Source: Lyngbya confervoides BDU141951
Lineage (GTDB): Bacteria; Cyanobacteriota; Cyanobacteriia; Thermosynechococcales; Thermosynechococcaceae
DNA: 64,000 bases
Reading direction: 5' to 3'
Assembly (NCBI RefSeq): GCF_000817775.3
Contig: NZ_JTHE03000061.1
Location: forward strand, 1-64,000
The position numbers and the translations under genes are program-made. The notes beneath the pieces were generated by a model. The model saw only the letters and a list, made by a program, of their open reading frames with translations. It was not told the origin of the DNA and made no database searches. Positions 25,328 through 33,150 of this stretch are shown one piece after another; the first letter of the stretch is position 1, and the number at the start of each line of letters is the position of its first letter.

Positions 25328-26636
25328 GACGTTAACGGCTCACCAAGAGGATCAGCTAGCGGCCTATCGTGAACGCTGGTGGCAGATCCTTACCTCCACT
25401 CAAAATCTAGATCTGGAAGCGGCTAGAGAATCGGTCAGCAAAGCCTACAGGGCCTCTGGCTTGCCTCAGCCGCAAATAATTTTTTGTCAAGGTCCTCAGG
25501 ATTTCCTCGACTACGTGAACAGGCGTCCCCTGTCAGAACGCTTGCTGTCCTGGGGTCCCCCTCTGCTTCAACTGCCCATTGTTCGGGACCTTTCCATTCA
25601 ATGCCAGGATCAGCTCACTCCGGCAGTCCTGATTGCCTTGCAAGAGGCGTTAGGGACCCTACGCCTGACGGAGTTGACCCTGGCGCTTTACAGCGCGGTG
25701 CTTGACCCCTTCGTTGCTCAGCTGCCTGAATTTATCGATCGGTCGCTGGTGGAGGGGACACAATCCTCGCGCTGGTTGGAGCAGATCGCTGATACATATT
25801 GGCAACAGCAGCAGCAGTTTTGGCGCCAGGAGATTAGCCGTCAGCCCGGCGGAGACTGGCTGATCCAAAGGGGTGAGGAACTCGGACGCTGGATGCAGCC
25901 CCTGGGGCACTGGTGGGATCAAGAGGTGATGCAACCGCTGCGTCACGATCCCCTGCTTCAGGAGCTAGAAGCTTCTCTAAAGCAAATGCTTGGGTTCTTG
26001 AGTCTATTGGGTTTTGGCGTCGATGCCTTGGGGGCTGCCACTAACGGATTTGCCCCAGCCCTGATTGATTATTGCAATGAGGTTCTCGGCTGTTCTCTTT
26101 CTCAGGAACCATGGCAGGCTTTACGCTCCCTCTATATCAACTGTGGCACAGTCTTGACCTTTCAGCGAGTGAGCTTTATCTTCGAGCGCCCCACTCAGCT
26201 CTGCTTTGATGAGGAAGGACGGCTGCATGGTGAAGGCGAACCGGCCCTGGCCTTTAACGATGGCTATGCCCGCTATTGCTTTCGCGGCGTCAACTTACCG
26301 CCACGCTACGGCCCCATTCATCCGAATCTTTGGCGAGCAGACTGGATTCTCACTGAACAAAATGCAGAACTGCGGCGGGTGCTCATTCAGGGCATTGGCT
26401 ACAGTCGCCTCTGTCAGGAACTAGACGCTGAGATTCTCGATCGCTGGCGAGAATATTCCCTGCTGCGCATTGATCATCCTGTGGATATTGAGCCAATTTT
26501 CCTGCTAAAAATGACTTGTCCCAGCACTGGATATATTCACGCCACTCGCGTCCCGCCAGACCTGCGATCCGCGCGGGAGGCTATCCGATGGGTCAATTGG
26601 GACATCGACCCCGAAGACTTTAGTGTGGAGTCTTAA
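25314..26636 (+). CDS. DUF6745 family protein
   Basis: 440 residues from MSRIETL (an ATG 12 bases upstream adds MDGA). The C-terminal half has the DUF6745-like series FEEDGRLH...GEPALAFNDGYARYCFRGVNLPP, then NAELRRVLIQGIGYSRLCQELDAEIL, and a last part DIEPIFLLKMTCPSTGYIHATRVPPDLRSAREAIRWV. No signal peptide or membrane helix. Function unknown; in other organisms the family often sits by leucine-rich-repeat or small GDV-type proteins. It overlaps the 25025 gene and, by TAATG, the next gene, so all three are translationally linked. Confidence 0.75.
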   Translation: MSRIETLTAHQEDQLAAYRERWWQILTSTQNLDLEAARESVSKAYRASGLPQPQIIFCQGPQDFLDYVNRRPLSERLLSWGPPLLQLPIVRDLSIQCQDQLTPAVLIALQEALGTLRLTELTLALYSAVLDPFVAQLPEFIDRSLVEGTQSSRWLEQIADTYWQQQQQFWRQEISRQPGGDWLIQRGEELGRWMQPLGHWWDQEVMQPLRHDPLLQELEASLKQMLGFLSLLGFGVDALGAATNGFAPALIDYCNEVLGCSLSQEPWQALRSLYINCGTVLTFQRVSFIFERPTQLCFDEEGRLHGEGEPALAFNDGYARYCFRGVNLPPRYGPIHPNLWRADWILTEQNAELRRVLIQGIGYSRLCQELDAEILDRWREYSLLRIDHPVDIEPIFLLKMTCPSTGYIHATRVPPDLRSAREAIRWVNWDIDPEDFSVES

Positions 26637-27583
26637 TGCCATCGCTCTATCCTCCCCTCGAACCCTACAACACAGGCTATCTCCAGGTCAGCGATCTGCA
26701 TACCCTGTACTACGAACAGGTGGGCAACCCCCAGGGAAAACCTGCCATTTTTTTGCATGGTGGCCCTGGGGGAGGCATTGACCCCAGCTATCGACAATAC
26801 TTTGACCCTGGCCCATGGCGGCTAGTGCTCATGGATCAGCGCGGCTGCGGCAACAGTACCCCCCACGCGGAACTGCGGGAAAATACCACCTGGGATCTGG
26901 TTGCGGACATTGAGCGGCTGCGCGCCCACCTGCATATCGATCGCTGGGCAGTTTTTGGGGGCAGTTGGGGGAGCACCCTAGCCCTAGCCTATGCCCAAAC
27001 CCATCCAAGCGCCTGCTTGGGCCTGATTTTGCGAGGCATCTTTATGCTGCGCCCCCAAGAGCTGCAATGGTTCTATCAGTCTGGGGCCAGCTACCTTTTC
27101 CCCGATGCCTGGGAATCCTATCTGGCCCCAATTCCCCCAGAGGAACGGGATGATTTAATATCCGCCTACTATCGTCGCCTGACCTCGGAGGATCCTCAGG
27201 TGCGTCACAGCGCAGCTCGGGCCTGGTCCCTGTGGGAGGCTAGTACCAGCAAGCTTTTGGTCGATCCCGCCCTTCAGAATAAATTTGGGGAAGCGGACTT
27301 TGCAGCAGCCTTTGCCCGCATCGAATGTCACTATTTTGTCCACGGCGGCTTTTTTACTGAAGAGAATCAGCTTCTCCAAAATATTGGCAAAATTCGCCAC
27401 CTTCCTGCCGTCATTGTCCAGGGACGCTACGATGTGGTTTGCCCGATGATCTCGGCCTGGGAGTTGCACAGGGCCTGGCCCGAAGCAGAATTCATCGTGG
27501 TGCCCGATGCGGGGCATTCTATGAGTGAACCGGGGATTGCGTCAGCCTTGGTGCAGGCCACCGACCATTTTGCCCGGCACTAA
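26636..27583 (+). CDS. pip: Proline iminopeptidase
   Basis: Alpha/beta-hydrolase of peptidase family S33 that removes N-terminal proline from peptides. It has HGGPGGG (oxyanion region, near 40-46), DQRGCGNSTPH, the nucleophile elbow GGSWGS with S110, and catalytic Asp and His in VQGRYDVVCP and PDAGHSMSEPG. 315 residues is standard. Its ATG shares a base with the stop of the DUF6745 gene. It converges on the protease/TPR gene with a 4-bp overlap. Confidence 0.94.
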   Translation: MPSLYPPLEPYNTGYLQVSDLHTLYYEQVGNPQGKPAIFLHGGPGGGIDPSYRQYFDPGPWRLVLMDQRGCGNSTPHAELRENTTWDLVADIERLRAHLHIDRWAVFGGSWGSTLALAYAQTHPSACLGLILRGIFMLRPQELQWFYQSGASYLFPDAWESYLAPIPPEERDDLISAYYRRLTSEDPQVRHSAARAWSLWEASTSKLLVDPALQNKFGEADFAAAFARIECHYFVHGGFFTEENQLLQNIGKIRHLPAVIVQGRYDVVCPMISAWELHRAWPEAEFIVVPDAGHSMSEPGIASALVQATDHFARH

Positions 27584-28803
27584 GGCTGATCAAGCTGACG
27601 TAGAATGGACTCGACCTGGGCAACCCGAGAGAGCTGATTGCGGCGCTGAAAGACAGCTAGGGCAGCACGAAAATCAGCCATTGCCTGGGGCGATTGCTGG
27701 GTATGGTGATAGGCTACCGCACGATTAAACAGGGCTATGCCCTGATCTGGATCAAGTTCCAGAGCCTTGGAATAATAGGCGATCGCCTGGGACTGTTCCC
27801 CTGCTTGAAAAGCCTGGTTTCCCTTGTTAATCCAGCTTTCGGCACTCAAGGCAGTCACGGGATTCAGGACCGCTTCATTGCCAGGCTGACCAATGTTAGG
27901 AACCTGCACCACCGTGCGGCAGGACTGATCTCCTGGCAGCTGACAATGCTGCTTCACGAGGGGCTCATTGGCAATCTGAGGCAATTGGGTCGTATTCACC
28001 TCAACCGGAAGAGGCTGGAGCGATAAGGGCTGCTGCCGGGGTGAAGACACGGCAATGACGGGCTTGACGAGCGGCGGCGTCTGCTGACCAATGGCGCCTC
28101 CCCCCATCGGCGATGTCTGGTATAGATTGATGGGAATGCCCAGATTCAGCCAGGCACCCGCAGTCATGCTGCCATCGGCTTCTCCTTCCTTCCGTCCGTG
28201 AATGGCAATGAGCTGACCCGCCTCATTAAAGACAGGTCCCCCACTCATCCCCGCCCGGGTGGGGTTAGTATAGGCAACGCCATAGCCATCTCGCATCCCC
28301 CGATTGAGAATAGTCGTGATGTTGCCATCGGTAATGGTGTAGGTGGGGATGGGAATATTAAACCCAGGCTTGGGAAAACCCGTCACATAGACCTTCTCTG
28401 TGGGGGTTAGACTGGCCGCATCACCGATTTGGGCAAGGGCATAGGTTTCAGAGCTTTCAAAGGTCACCTCTGCTAGGTCAATGTTGGGCAGCTTGCGAAG
28501 GTGAGTTACCAGATGTTGCAAGTTATCTGCGGTGGTGACGGTGTATCGATCTTGGGCGTCAATTACATGCCCCGCAGTGAGCACCCGGTAGGTATTCCCC
28601 TGGCGGGCGACCAAAACTCCCGAACCAAAGTTATCCATATTGCGCACCCCGCGAATGAACACGGTCACCTGCTCCGCCATGCGATTCACCTGAGCCCCAG
28701 TTAGCCCCAGGGCCGGCGAGGAGGGCCAGAGGAGCGGAGCGGCGATCGCAGATCCCAATAGCACGGTGGGAATAGATCGGTAGGCAGGAAAGCTAAAGTT
28801 CAT
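27580..28803 (-). CDS. Exported trypsin-like protease with TPR tail
   Basis: 407 residues from MNFSFPAYRS: signal peptide ending near PSSPALG, then an S1-type serine protease fold with His79 in TAGHV, Asp109 in NIDLAEV and Ser187 in GMSGGPVF, then TPR-like repeats (SWINKGNQAFQAGEQSQAIAYYSKALELDPDQGIALFNRAVAYHHTQQSPQAM). The catalytic triad is complete. Trypsin-like/TPR proteins of this kind are common in filamentous cyanobacteria, roles unknown. A start 13 codons upstream would spoil the signal peptide. It is followed by (downstream) the pip gene and preceded by the COP23 gene on the same strand, 44 bp apart. Confidence 0.85.
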   Translation of the reverse strand: MNFSFPAYRSIPTVLLGSAIAAPLLWPSSPALGLTGAQVNRMAEQVTVFIRGVRNMDNFGSGVLVARQGNTYRVLTAGHVIDAQDRYTVTTADNLQHLVTHLRKLPNIDLAEVTFESSETYALAQIGDAASLTPTEKVYVTGFPKPGFNIPIPTYTITDGNITTILNRGMRDGYGVAYTNPTRAGMSGGPVFNEAGQLIAIHGRKEGEADGSMTAGAWLNLGIPINLYQTSPMGGGAIGQQTPPLVKPVIAVSSPRQQPLSLQPLPVEVNTTQLPQIANEPLVKQHCQLPGDQSCRTVVQVPNIGQPGNEAVLNPVTALSAESWINKGNQAFQAGEQSQAIAYYSKALELDPDQGIALFNRAVAYHHTQQSPQAMADFRAALAVFQRRNQLSRVAQVESILRQLDQP

Positions 28804-28847
28804 GGTCTTCAATAAGGGCCACAAAGGCCGGGTCCGGAACACTGGGG

Positions 28848-29663
28848 CTACAAAGGCCAGCGATTGGAATTGGGGTCAGCGCTGGGAGGACCCGCTGGAT
28901 CGGCTGGAGCCTTGACCGATCCAGCGGGGGCTAGATCCCCTTCCGTCGCCTCCAGAGGCGCTTTTTCATCCAGAAGATACTCCATATCAATCACCGTCTT
29001 AGAACCGCTGCGGGTAATATGGCTCGATAGATCAAACAGGCTGCGAAGCACCTGATTGGGATCATCCTTCGGTTCTAGGGTCAACAAAAGCCCATCATTC
29101 AAGCAGTCACCATATTCTTTGGAAACGCAGATGATGGGATAGTTATTCAAAGCGCCCGTGGAAATAAACTGAAGCAAATTTTGGGCAGAAAACTGCTGAA
29201 ATCGATTTGAAACCGTATTGCATCGCACTTCGGGGGTCCATTGTTGACCAAACACAAGGCTGCGCCATTCAATTAATGGAATCATCCCTCTGGAGGTGTG
29301 GGCCACGGTAAATAGCCGCCCCCGGCTCTTCATACATTCATACACCGTTCGGGAGGCTTCCGTGGCCCCCGGATCGGAGGAAGAACTGCCGGGCGTAGAC
29401 GAGCGCACTGGATCCAGGCTGTTTTTAGCACCTGTCTCTGGGATACCTATCTCTGGGGCACCTGTCTCTGGGGCACCTGTCTCCGTCGCTCCCTCCTCTC
29501 CCAGGGATGGAGGCTCCGAACTTGGGACGGTCGGGGAAGAAGCGGCCGGTTGCTCCTGGGAATTGCGAGGAGGGGTTGGGCCAGCAAACACCTGGGTTGC
29601 ACCAAAGATGCTATTCAGAACCAGGGAAAGGCCAATGACAGAATTCAAGGAAAGATAACGCAT
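28848..29663 (-). CDS. COP23-domain exported protein
   Basis: 271 residues: signal peptide ending near VFAG, a low-complexity linker with TGAPE-type repeats (coded by a 15-bp tandem repeat), then a COP23 domain (circadian oscillating polypeptide 23 type) with cysteines in VYECM, EVRCNTV, PIICVSKEYGDCLNDGLLLTL. The protein of this type was found as a membrane-associated, rhythmically expressed protein in a unicellular cyanobacterium; function unknown. First gene of a two-gene unit with the trypsin-like/TPR protease. Confidence 0.8.
   Translation of the reverse strand: MRYLSLNSVIGLSLVLNSIFGATQVFAGPTPPRNSQEQPAASSPTVPSSEPPSLGEEGATETGAPETGAPEIGIPETGAKNSLDPVRSSTPGSSSSDPGATEASRTVYECMKSRGRLFTVAHTSRGMIPLIEWRSLVFGQQWTPEVRCNTVSNRFQQFSAQNLLQFISTGALNNYPIICVSKEYGDCLNDGLLLTLEPKDDPNQVLRSLFDLSSHITRSGSKTVIDMEYLLDEKAPLEATEGDLAPAGSVKAPADPAGPPSADPNSNRWPL
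29429..29488. repeat. 15-bp tandem repeat coding TGAPE-like repeats
   Basis: Four copies of a 15-bp unit (CACCTGTCTCTGGGR on the plus strand, with changes in copies two and four) encode a Thr-Gly-Ala-Pro-Glu type repeat in the linker of the COP23 protein. Copy number is likely variable between strains. Confidence 0.7.
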
Positions 29664-29901
29664 GGCTCTTCAGGAAATCCAAACAACAGAGCAGAGGATA
29701 AGCGATACGATCCTAGCGCCATTCGCGATGGGATCGCCCAGGGTCCTGGAGACTAGCCTCAGCCTAGAACTTTACGTAAACTCTACCCCCTCCAAATGCT
29801 GCCAGTATTGATCCAGGTCACCTGACCCCGCCTCCAATCACCAGCCCTGGGGGGGTCTTCCGCCTCAGGGCCTGGAACCGCGTCCCCCCCACCATTAACC
29901 G

Positions 29902-31041
29902 ATGGATCAGCAGGGCAATACATTTACGAGAAAGCATGGTAGCCTTGACCCCAAACCTATTAAAACTGGTGTGGTGAACAGGTTCGGTAAATATTTATTG
30001 CTGTCCGTAGCCAGCAGTCTGGGGCTGGGCTGGGCAGAACTCAACACGGCTGGCGCCCAGTCGCTAGCCCAAGTTCCAGACCCGTTAACAGCTATTTCTC
30101 TCATCCAGTCGGAGGCGGGGGATGATCCTTCCATAGCCGACTCCGCCCCTGAGTCCTCAACTCCGGCGATCGCCCCTGAGGCTGTGGATTCTCCCTCCCC
30201 CGCTGTCGAGCAGGCCCTGGTGCCCCTGGCGCAAATACTAGATCCACCGCTAGACCCACCGCCGCCCGATGAGGCAGATACTCCAGGGAGTCGTCCGCGA
30301 CTGAAAACGCAGCCGGACTCTGGTGAAAATCCACTGTATCGGCCCCGGGCGGATATTCTATTGGACCAGACACCGCGCTACAGTCCAGGGATTTCTCTAT
30401 TAACCCCAACGGCCTTCGGGAAACGCTGGCGTCAGTATTCAGTCGGAATTGGATTTCAAGAGCGAACGCGATTTACAAACCAGGCAGACGGGGCCGTGGG
30501 CATCGGCCTGGGGGCTGGCGATCCCCAAAAGTTTGTGGGGCTTGATGTGGGCATTACCTTTACGGATCTGTCGGACCCTCTGGATCGAGGCATTGTGAGC
30601 TTTAAACTACATCGCCAGATTCAGAATAACCTGGCGATCGCAGTGGGGGTCAACGATGCGATTAGTTGGGGCAATGGCGACATTGACGGCCCGAGTCCCT
30701 ACGGGGTCGTCTCGAAAATATTTGTTCTCAAGGAGAATCCCGAAGCCTTCTTAAGCCGAATTGCGGTCTCAGCGGGAGCGGGCACCGGGCGATACCGGTC
30801 CGAATTTAATATTTTTAACGATAACGACAACCCTAACGTCTTCGGTAGCGTCGCGTTTCGGGTTCTCGATCCGGTGAATCTGATTACGGAATGGTCTGGT
30901 CAGGATTTGTCCATGGGCCTATCGGTGCGACCCATTCCCAAAATCCCGCTGGTCATTACGCCAGCGGTTACAGATATCACAGGAAATGCGGGCGATGGAT
31001 GGCGGTTCATTCTAGGGGTGGGCTACTCCTCCCAGTTTTAA
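29902..31041 (+). CDS. Putative outer-membrane beta-barrel protein
   Basis: 379 residues. The N-terminus has basic residues then a hydrophobic LLLSVASSLGLGW and an AQSLAQ cleavage-like site. A Pro-rich acidic linker (DPPLDPPPPDEADTPG) follows. The C-terminal half is amphipathic beta-strand-like (VGIGFQERTRF, GLGAGDPQKF, LDVGITFTD, AIAVGVND) and ends in ILGVGYSSQF, with the C-terminal Phe typical of outer-membrane barrels. No named family recognised. It is 47 bp upstream of the CHAT gene on the same strand, so the two are probably an operon. Confidence 0.6.
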   Translation: MDQQGNTFTRKHGSLDPKPIKTGVVNRFGKYLLLSVASSLGLGWAELNTAGAQSLAQVPDPLTAISLIQSEAGDDPSIADSAPESSTPAIAPEAVDSPSPAVEQALVPLAQILDPPLDPPPPDEADTPGSRPRLKTQPDSGENPLYRPRADILLDQTPRYSPGISLLTPTAFGKRWRQYSVGIGFQERTRFTNQADGAVGIGLGAGDPQKFVGLDVGITFTDLSDPLDRGIVSFKLHRQIQNNLAIAVGVNDAISWGNGDIDGPSPYGVVSKIFVLKENPEAFLSRIAVSAGAGTGRYRSEFNIFNDNDNPNVFGSVAFRVLDPVNLITEWSGQDLSMGLSVRPIPKIPLVITPAVTDITGNAGDGWRFILGVGYSSQF

Positions 31042-31088
31042 ACTTACAAACGACCCCAGGACTGTCTACCCGTGACCTGGGGATCAAC

Positions 31089-32687
31089 ATGTTCAGACAA
31101 GAGTCTCACGAAATCATGATTCAACTGGCGCACAGGTCACTTCTGGTTCAAGGGTTAGCAGGGCTTTTGAGTTTAGGGAGTCTCGGGATGCCCATCGCCC
31201 TGGCTCAAGAGACCCCCCCCAGCCTGCCAGAGCCTCCCCCAAGTTCCCCCCCCACCAATCAATCAGATCTCACCAATTTATCGGACGTCACTGTGATCTC
31301 AGAACCTCAAAACGAGGGCACCGATCCCATTGATCTCGAGAATAGCAATGACTTTTGGGGGCGGATTGAGGACAGTTTTACGGCGGCCTACGTGGAACGA
31401 TTTGGCCCCTTTTATGGCGTCACAGCCACCATTGATGAAGCCTCTCAAGAACTCGGAGAACTGGGGCAAGCCACCGGCACAAATCCAGGCCTGGTTTATG
31501 TCATTAAAACGGCAAGAGGCCTACGCTTAGTCCTGGTAACGTCAAATCAGGAGGATCAGGCGATCGGTCAGAATCTTCAGCCCCTAGCCCTAACCGCCAC
31601 CAGAACGTTCCCTAAGATTGATCCCCTGGCCAACCGCCCTGAGGAAGAGGAGGCGCAATTTTCTGGCAGTGTTTTCTTTAAAACCGTGCCCCAGGCCACT
31701 CCAGCCAAAGTAGATCGGGCCGCAAAGAATTTTCGCCGACGCGTCAGTGACCCACTCGATCTCAACTCCACTCGCTATTTAGAGCCAGCGCAGCAACTCT
31801 ACGACTGGATCATTCAGCCCTTGGACCCCATCTTGAAGGCCAAGGAGATTGATACCTTAATCTTTGTTCTAGATGAGGGACTGCGCACAATTCCGGTGGC
31901 CGCCCTCCACGATGGAACCGGGTTTTTAGTGGAGCGCTACAACTTATCACTAATTCCCAGCTTTAATCTCACCGATACCCGATATCAATCCATTCAGGGC
32001 AAGCAGATGTTAGGCATGGGCATTACAGAGTCCGTTCAGGGGCTCTCCCCTCTGCCCTCGGTCGCTATCGAGGTGCCAGCCCTAACCACCCAAATTTGGC
32101 AAGGACAGTCCTACCTGAACCGTCAAGCCACCCTAGATCGCCTTAAGCAGCTGACGCGCCAGAAGGAGTACGACATTATTCATCTGGCAACCCACGCCGA
32201 ATTTAATTCGGGTGAGTTCAGTCGATCCTTTATTCAACTGTGGGACCAGCGGGTGAGCTTTTCAGATCTGCGTACGCTCTCGGCGGAGGCAAATTGGGGC
32301 CAAAATCCCACGGTGGAACTGCTGGTGCTAAGTGCCTGTCAAACCGCCCTGGGAAGCCAGGATGCAGAGCTCGGATTTACGGGTTTGGCCCTGCAAACCG
32401 GTGTCAAGTCCGTGTTGGGAAGTCTATGGTACGTCAGCGACGAGGGCACCTTAGCCCTCATGGGAGAGTTTTACGATCATTTGGAGAGTGCCTCCATTAA
32501 ATCTGCAGCCCTCCGCCAGGCACAACTGGCCATGCTGCGAGGAGAAACGGTGGTCCAGGCAGGACGTCTCAAACTCTCGAATGGGTTAGAGTTAGCCCTG
32601 CCCAGTCGCAGTGGAAGTTCAGCTCCCCTCAACTATCGCCACCCTTACTATTGGTCCCCGTTTACGCTGGTGGGCAACTGGAACTAG
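31089..32687 (+). CDS. Exported CHAT-domain protein (caspase-like)
   Basis: 532 residues with a signal peptide (LVQGLAGLLSLGSLGMPIALA, cut before QE), a Pro/Ser linker, an N-terminal region possibly related to TPR-lacking CHAT proteins, and a C-terminal CHAT domain. The His/Cys dyad is H369 (HLATHAEF) and C417 (LSACQTALG), both intact; a distal GSLWYVSDEGT and GLALQTGVKSVLGSLW follow the family. CHAT proteases (separase/caspase clan) are mostly cytoplasmic; export here is unusual. An ATG at 31116 (MIQLAH) is an alternative start; I chose 31089 because GGGGAT lies at ribosome-binding distance. No partner substrate is visible. Confidence 0.82.
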   Translation: MFRQESHEIMIQLAHRSLLVQGLAGLLSLGSLGMPIALAQETPPSLPEPPPSSPPTNQSDLTNLSDVTVISEPQNEGTDPIDLENSNDFWGRIEDSFTAAYVERFGPFYGVTATIDEASQELGELGQATGTNPGLVYVIKTARGLRLVLVTSNQEDQAIGQNLQPLALTATRTFPKIDPLANRPEEEEAQFSGSVFFKTVPQATPAKVDRAAKNFRRRVSDPLDLNSTRYLEPAQQLYDWIIQPLDPILKAKEIDTLIFVLDEGLRTIPVAALHDGTGFLVERYNLSLIPSFNLTDTRYQSIQGKQMLGMGITESVQGLSPLPSVAIEVPALTTQIWQGQSYLNRQATLDRLKQLTRQKEYDIIHLATHAEFNSGEFSRSFIQLWDQRVSFSDLRTLSAEANWGQNPTVELLVLSACQTALGSQDAELGFTGLALQTGVKSVLGSLWYVSDEGTLALMGEFYDHLESASIKSAALRQAQLAMLRGETVVQAGRLKLSNGLELALPSRSGSSAPLNYRHPYYWSPFTLVGNWN

Positions 32688-33150
32688 CGGCAAGGGGCCA
32701 GACTTACAGATCGTGCGCCCTTGGCCGGCCCAGGAGACTCTCCCTTGGAAGCACTGCTCAGATGCGATCGGTCAGCATGGGGGCGATGACAGCGGAGATC
32801 TCCTCCTGGAGGCTCAGCGAACGGGGACCCGATGTCACGTTGAATCCGCTCAGGACGAGCGTGAGGGCAATTGCGTGGGCAAAGATGCTAAAACGGTTCT
32901 GTGAAGAATGCATAGATAAACGCTCCCATCCCCAAACTGGAGAACAGCCCAGCGGCATAGCCTCACTGTGCCAGCCTCAGCCGTCCTGGACGGTGATGTT
33001 CAGACGCTCTAGCCGGTGATTTAGGTCACCCTGGGTATGGCTCCGGCATTGGATCACGGGATTTCTCGCGGATGATTCGGCGTGACTGTTTTCGTTCCAA
33101 CTGGCCGCTGTGCAGAGGATTGATGGAGCCCCCAGAAGATCACCAAGATT
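32688..33150. other. Intergenic, no convincing gene
   Basis: 463 bp between the CHAT gene and the helicase gene. A minus-strand frame at 32758-32913 (MHSSQNRFSIFAHAIALTLVLSGF...) would give a 51-residue peptide with one hydrophobic stretch; it is too weak to call. I see no tRNA and no strong hairpin. Confidence 0.5.

Noticed and set aside
32758-32958. Minus-strand frame of 66 residues
   Set aside because: Only a short hydrophobic stretch; no homologue recalled; too weak for a gene call.
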